Source: Mactromeris polynyma
Lineage: Eukaryota; Mollusca; Bivalvia; Venerida; Mactridae
NCBI GenBank assembly: GCA_032209605.1
Contig: JASFXZ010000039.1
Span: 3,038,001 to 3,102,000, forward strand
Reading direction: 5' to 3'
Length of the DNA stretch: 64,000 nucleotides
Positions 59,542-64,000 of the stretch are shown piece by piece; the first letter of the stretch is position 1; every line of letters starts with the position of its first letter. Below the pieces are notes generated by a model. The model saw only the letters and a list, made by a program, of their open reading frames with translations. It was not told where the DNA came from and ran no database searches. A program made the position numbers and the translations under genes.

Positions 59542-62500
59542 GAGTTATATTTAGCATATATTTAAAGACAATGAATCATTGTAGTTAACGTAAATCTGTG
59601 TTTCATTCATACAAATCATGTTGTTATTATTCTGAATGTATAAAAAAATTATCATGTTGCAACATGCAGGATTGTTAAATTGGTGAAGAAATTGTAAATT
59701 ACCTAAAAGTGTGTTCGATTTTTCTCAAAATATTACCATTTTTTGGTTTTAAGAACAGCAAAGAAAGCAGTTTTATTGAAATTTTTACATGAACAAATAC
59801 CCCTTATTTTTACCTTTTTTGTACTGTGTAAACTGTAAACATGCTTAAATGTTTAATATATTTATATTTGGTGAATTGAAAATTCTTATATTTATCCTAG
59901 AAACCAATTTGAGGTATGTTTAAGATGTTTTCAGTTATTCCATGCTTATATTAATACTTCATAAATGATCAAAGTAAGATAGTTCAAGTACCAGAAATGT
60001 AACATTTTCGTGGTTTACAACATACACTTATGTGGCCGATTTCAGTTCTTTCTATGTTCTTGTTCAGCCTATTTAAACTTAACATGACTCTGGTCAAATT
60101 GGTGCAGTCTGTTTGGAAACATGTTTTGTAAATTGTATATATATTGACTTTATTGTATAAAAATATTGGACCTCACAAGATCTCTGAAGAACCAGTAACC
60201 ATTTAAATTTTTCTAAATTTTGTTGCTTGCTCTATTTGTTTACATATTGCATAAAGGCAGATAGATCTACTTGAGTAAGTTACATCAATTGGTGTGTACT
60301 AGTACTGTGTCATTTTTATTTTTTTGTATGTAATACAGTTAAAAGATGCACAATTATTTGTACATTCAAGTTACAATTTTTGTATTTTTTTGGTTATCAA
60401 CATGTACTTGAGTTATTTAATCAGGAAATGTTTAAGTTTGTTGTAATTTTAATTTGATATCATTATGTTAACATATAGACATCAGGCTATATGATTTGTA
60501 CGTCTTGCAGATACCTCTACATACACACTTACTTGTATGACATAGGTTAACCCTTGTTAATTGATTTACACAAATTTCCAGTTAAAGCATTACCCTTTTA
60601 CCCTTTGTTTTGGATGAGTAATAATTGGTTGGACTTTTGATTACATTATTACAAGTGAAATTAATAACTGTTTATTTGCCCTCTGAAGCCAGCCTGTTGA
60701 GAACGTATATGTCTCGCATTTCTTGATTTTGACATACTGTTCTACTAATCTAGTAATTAATTCATCTAAGTCACTTAGTTAATTGAAGAATGTAATTCTT
60801 TTCCGTTAATGATAAAATGGCATTCCGTTGAACAGTAATAAAAGACCATGTAAGACATGTGTGTATATAGAAACAATTGAACTAAGCGTTGTAAATGTAC
60901 TTCATCTATGCTATTGTTGAGGAATGAATTCAATCATAGGCATTTTTGTACATTATTTGTACATTGATAGGAGAATATAGACACTAAGTTGTTGTACATC
61001 ATTTTGTACATTGTCACAGTATTTAAGGAATTCATGTTAAGTATATTTCTTGCTATTGTCACCATGTTGAATATTCTTGAAGCTTACAGGATTGTTTGAC
61101 AACCATTGTGATTTGATGGCTGCTACATGTGAGATGTTAGTGTGTTATACTTGTGTGGAGCTGTCAAACATAGTACAGTTATGGTATGTGTATGTCAACA
61201 ACAACTTGGATATTTAAACAGCTTCCTTTGCTTGACTTAATAATGTTACACATTCAAACCAACTTTGTAAGGCATTGACATGCTGCAATAGCAGTGTCTG
61301 TGGTCAATGATCTACATGTTGACCGGTGCTAACTTTAATTCTGAATTCAGACTGATGTTAATTGTGTCATCAACTGGGAGCATCATTTCAATGACAAATT
61401 GGCTTATCGGTGTATCTCTTCTTGGGTATAATTCAGTTTAAGGCTTACTGGTTTTGTTTCATTTTTTTCATGGGCACTGCTGAAGTTGTGAATAAGTTGA
61501 TATGTTTTGTTACCAATAGAAATGTGACAATTTGTTTCTGATGTAATTATGTTTTCATTGAATGCTGTCAATTTGTTATTTTTTTTTATAATATAATATT
61601 CTCTACATTTCAGATAAACAGCCATTTTTGTTGGCGAAATTGATATGAATGGCATAATGAAGATAATAGTGAAAGGTGTTGAGGAACTTCAAAGAACTAA
61701 GTGTTTGTGAAAAATGACTAGACTTCCTGGATAGTTATTCTGTATGGAGATTGAAAGTTTTGATGTGTGAACTACATTGATTTAGCAATGTATAGGAAGT
61801 GACAAGACTTTTTATTCTGTGTATGTGCGTGTGTGTTCGAGGTTTTTAAAATGATCTTCAAAATGTGCCAGACTTGTGAAATGTGACATATAATGATTCA
61901 GTTTTATGATTTTCCCTATCTTATTGTTGTGTGCTTATTTTTAAAATATATATCCATGTGCATAATGTGTAAATCTATACTTTGAGCACTGCATTATACT
62001 GAAGGAAAAGTGAGGAGAATTCTGTGGTTAAAATCTAAGCTTCATTTATGGAGAAATGTTTTGGTTATCAAGAAAAAGTGATTGATTTTGTGCAGTGGTA
62101 ACAAGTGCTTCAGTTTTTATTTTGGAAAATGTTAAACCATATTTTTGTGGCTAATCTCAAAGCTGTGACTTAATATTCTGAATTGTAGGAAAATGTAGTG
62201 AAGATTAATTTCAGTTATTCAAAGTTTAATATCTCTACTGATTTTTGTGTTGAAATGTCATCAATATTTTTACTGAAGCAAATTGTGTTTTAACCAAGTT
62301 ACGAGGTGTGGTGTAATGCTGTGCAAATTGTATTCAACCAACTACTAGATGTTTTTAGTTTGTTATTATGTCTAAAGAGCTTATGTCAAACCTTTAACTT
62401 AACTGTGCTTCTCTAGTGATTCAATGGAATGAATGCTCGTAGAATAGCAAAAATAAACCCTTGAAAATGTATGTTATCGATTGTCGTTACAATTTTACCA

Positions 62501-63477
62501 TGTGTCGTGGAAAAACTCGACATTCGCTCAATATGTGTTTGAACATCCTTGTGCCGAATTGTGTGTGGTTTTCCAAGTGTCTCTCTTGTGAGTGCAAACT
62601 TGCAATGTTAATGATCTCCAGCTATTCTCATAAGTTGCCAAAGCAGACATGGTTATTCAAAACAAAAATTGCCTCTAAAGCTTTTCACAAAATGAGCCAT
62701 TAGAGTTTGTTTCACGGAAATGTAGAGGTGATTGTGTCGTGGAAGTGTGATTTTGTGATTTCACTGTGCTGCTTGATAAGTGCTTGGTTGGGTAAAGCGT
62801 TACTGATTAATCTGTGCAAACCATACAATGCATTATACTAGATTATCTGGTTGTGTGTGATAACTGGATACTTTGATGCCAGTGTAAGAATAATCATCTG
62901 TTATATACATGTAGTTCATCCTGGAAATCCAAAGAAGTGCTGTGATAATGATTCCGTCCATGTGCCAAATTTTTATCAAAAATGTGAAACTTGTACTTCC
63001 ACTTTGTGACACAGTGGTCCAAGACTGGATAAGGCTGTGTTTAACTAGAATACACCAGGGTTTTTCAGATCATTCATATCATATCATCAATGAAAAAACA
63101 CGTTTTCTCATGTGGATTTGTTTGGACGAATTGTGGCTCAAGCCAGTACCGTGAGTTCAAACAATGGATTGTTCCGAGAGGTGCCAACATTGTGTTCAGT
63201 CTGTGATCTCATTTTAAAGGAAAAACTTCATAATGTTCAAATATGTGTTCTAAAAATGTACATGTTTCATGAAATTTTACAAATATAAATCTTTCAGTCT
63301 TCTTGACGTTTCTCGAGAATGCCGAGATGTGAGGAAGAAAACTTGTGATTAATCTTTGTCCGTTGTTGTTGGTTGTGCCATACAATTAATATTGATGGAA
63401 TCAGTGTGAAGGGACTTGCAGTAATTATTTGTAAAGAGTAGTACTATTACTCCAAAAATAGAACTGAGAAGAATAAA
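59542..63477 (+). other. Long 3' UTR of RBM15 with alternative poly(A) signals
   Basis: No exon-like frame is seen after the stop. The sequence is T-rich on the plus strand with many TGTA motifs, typical of an animal 3' UTR. Canonical AATAAA hexamers lie at 60837-60842, 62452-62457 and 63472-63477. Use of several sites is inferred. Confidence 0.5.
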
Positions 63478-64000
63478 GGAAGCGAGGGTTTAAAAATGAA
63501 GCATTCATATGAACTATGATTATGACTCCTTTAATTTGGGGTCAAAGTCATTACCTTCAAGCTGATAAATGTTACAAACAATAACTGTAATACACTTGGG
63601 TCTCCAGTAGGCAAACTTCATGGGATAAAGGCTTGCAGTCAGTGCATGACTACAGTACTACCATTTTGAGGTCAGCATTTTCAGAGCCATTTTGAGGTCA
63701 GCATTATCAGAGAAAAATCCTTGGCCTTGTGTCAATGGGGGTTTGCAGATGAAGGTGGCCTCGACACTGAAAATGCTTTAATAAACTATGTTGTAATTTG
63801 GCTTGCAAATCCAAATCTTTTAAGCTTATCAGTTGTGGGTCCATAGCCCCTATTGTTTTTGTGGTCTATATTACTCAGAGATGGGAAGGTCAAATTCACA
63901 AATTAGAACTTCCCTTGATGGGGACACTCATAGGAGGGTCCTTAAAGATAATACCCTACTAATTGTAGTAAAAAACAGTTTCTTATAAATAAATGAAGAA
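63478..64000. other. Right-edge sequence, no gene seen
   Basis: It contains a short direct repeat (CCATTTTGAGGTCAGCATT at about 63661 and 63690, followed by TTCAGAG/ATCAGAG) and another AATAAA close to the window edge. No coding signal was recognised. Confidence 0.4.

Overview
The window is AT-rich eukaryotic DNA. It has introns with canonical GT/AG borders, abundant MITE-like inverted-repeat elements, tRNA-derived SINEs, minisatellites and low gene density. The gene content (an IL-17-receptor-like membrane protein, a Mab-21/MiD-like protein, a sushi-domain membrane protein, a bHLH factor and an RBM15/Spenito homologue) fits an animal genome. The style of genome suggests a lophotrochozoan, most likely a mollusc; that assignment is inference, since no species-specific marker was seen.

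Layout. 1-990 is a 68-bp minisatellite. About 3096-10030 (+) holds at least six exons of a single-pass membrane protein whose ectodomain resembles the first fibronectin-III (D1) domain of interleukin-17 receptors and whose short tail has no SEFIR domain; a 47/50-bp minisatellite and several MITEs fill its introns. 12109-13587 (-) is an intronless Mab-21/MiD-like gene. 13.6-21.1 kb is repeat-containing and gene-poor. 21168-29577 (-) is a three-coding-exon gene that I reconstructed from matching splice phases: one sushi domain, one transmembrane helix, then a long cytoplasmic region with six Cys-Cys-x(1-2)-Cys-Cys clusters in an SPK/RS-rich stretch, followed by an Arg/Glu-rich coiled-coil. 29.6-38.6 kb is gene-poor and holds a 60-bp minisatellite. 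38640-44132 (-) is a complete three-exon gene for a 225-residue secreted protein of no recognised family. 44.5-45.3 kb has two exon-like segments (+) of unknown identity. 49540-50376 (+) is an intronless bHLH transcription factor. 52.3-53.55 kb looks like a foldback transposon with tandem-repeat arms. 55.5-56.3 kb is a decayed mariner, and 56.39-56.61 kb a palindromic MITE. 57298-59541 (+) is an intronless RBM15/Spenito gene with a long 3' UTR.

The genes are independent eukaryotic loci with no operon-like relationship. The most interesting items are the sushi/TM/Cys-cluster protein, which appears to lack a signal peptide, the truncated IL-17R-like receptor, the orphan secreted protein and the foldback element. 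Gene structures rest on open frame, splice signals and phase agreement read by eye; no transcript or database evidence was available.
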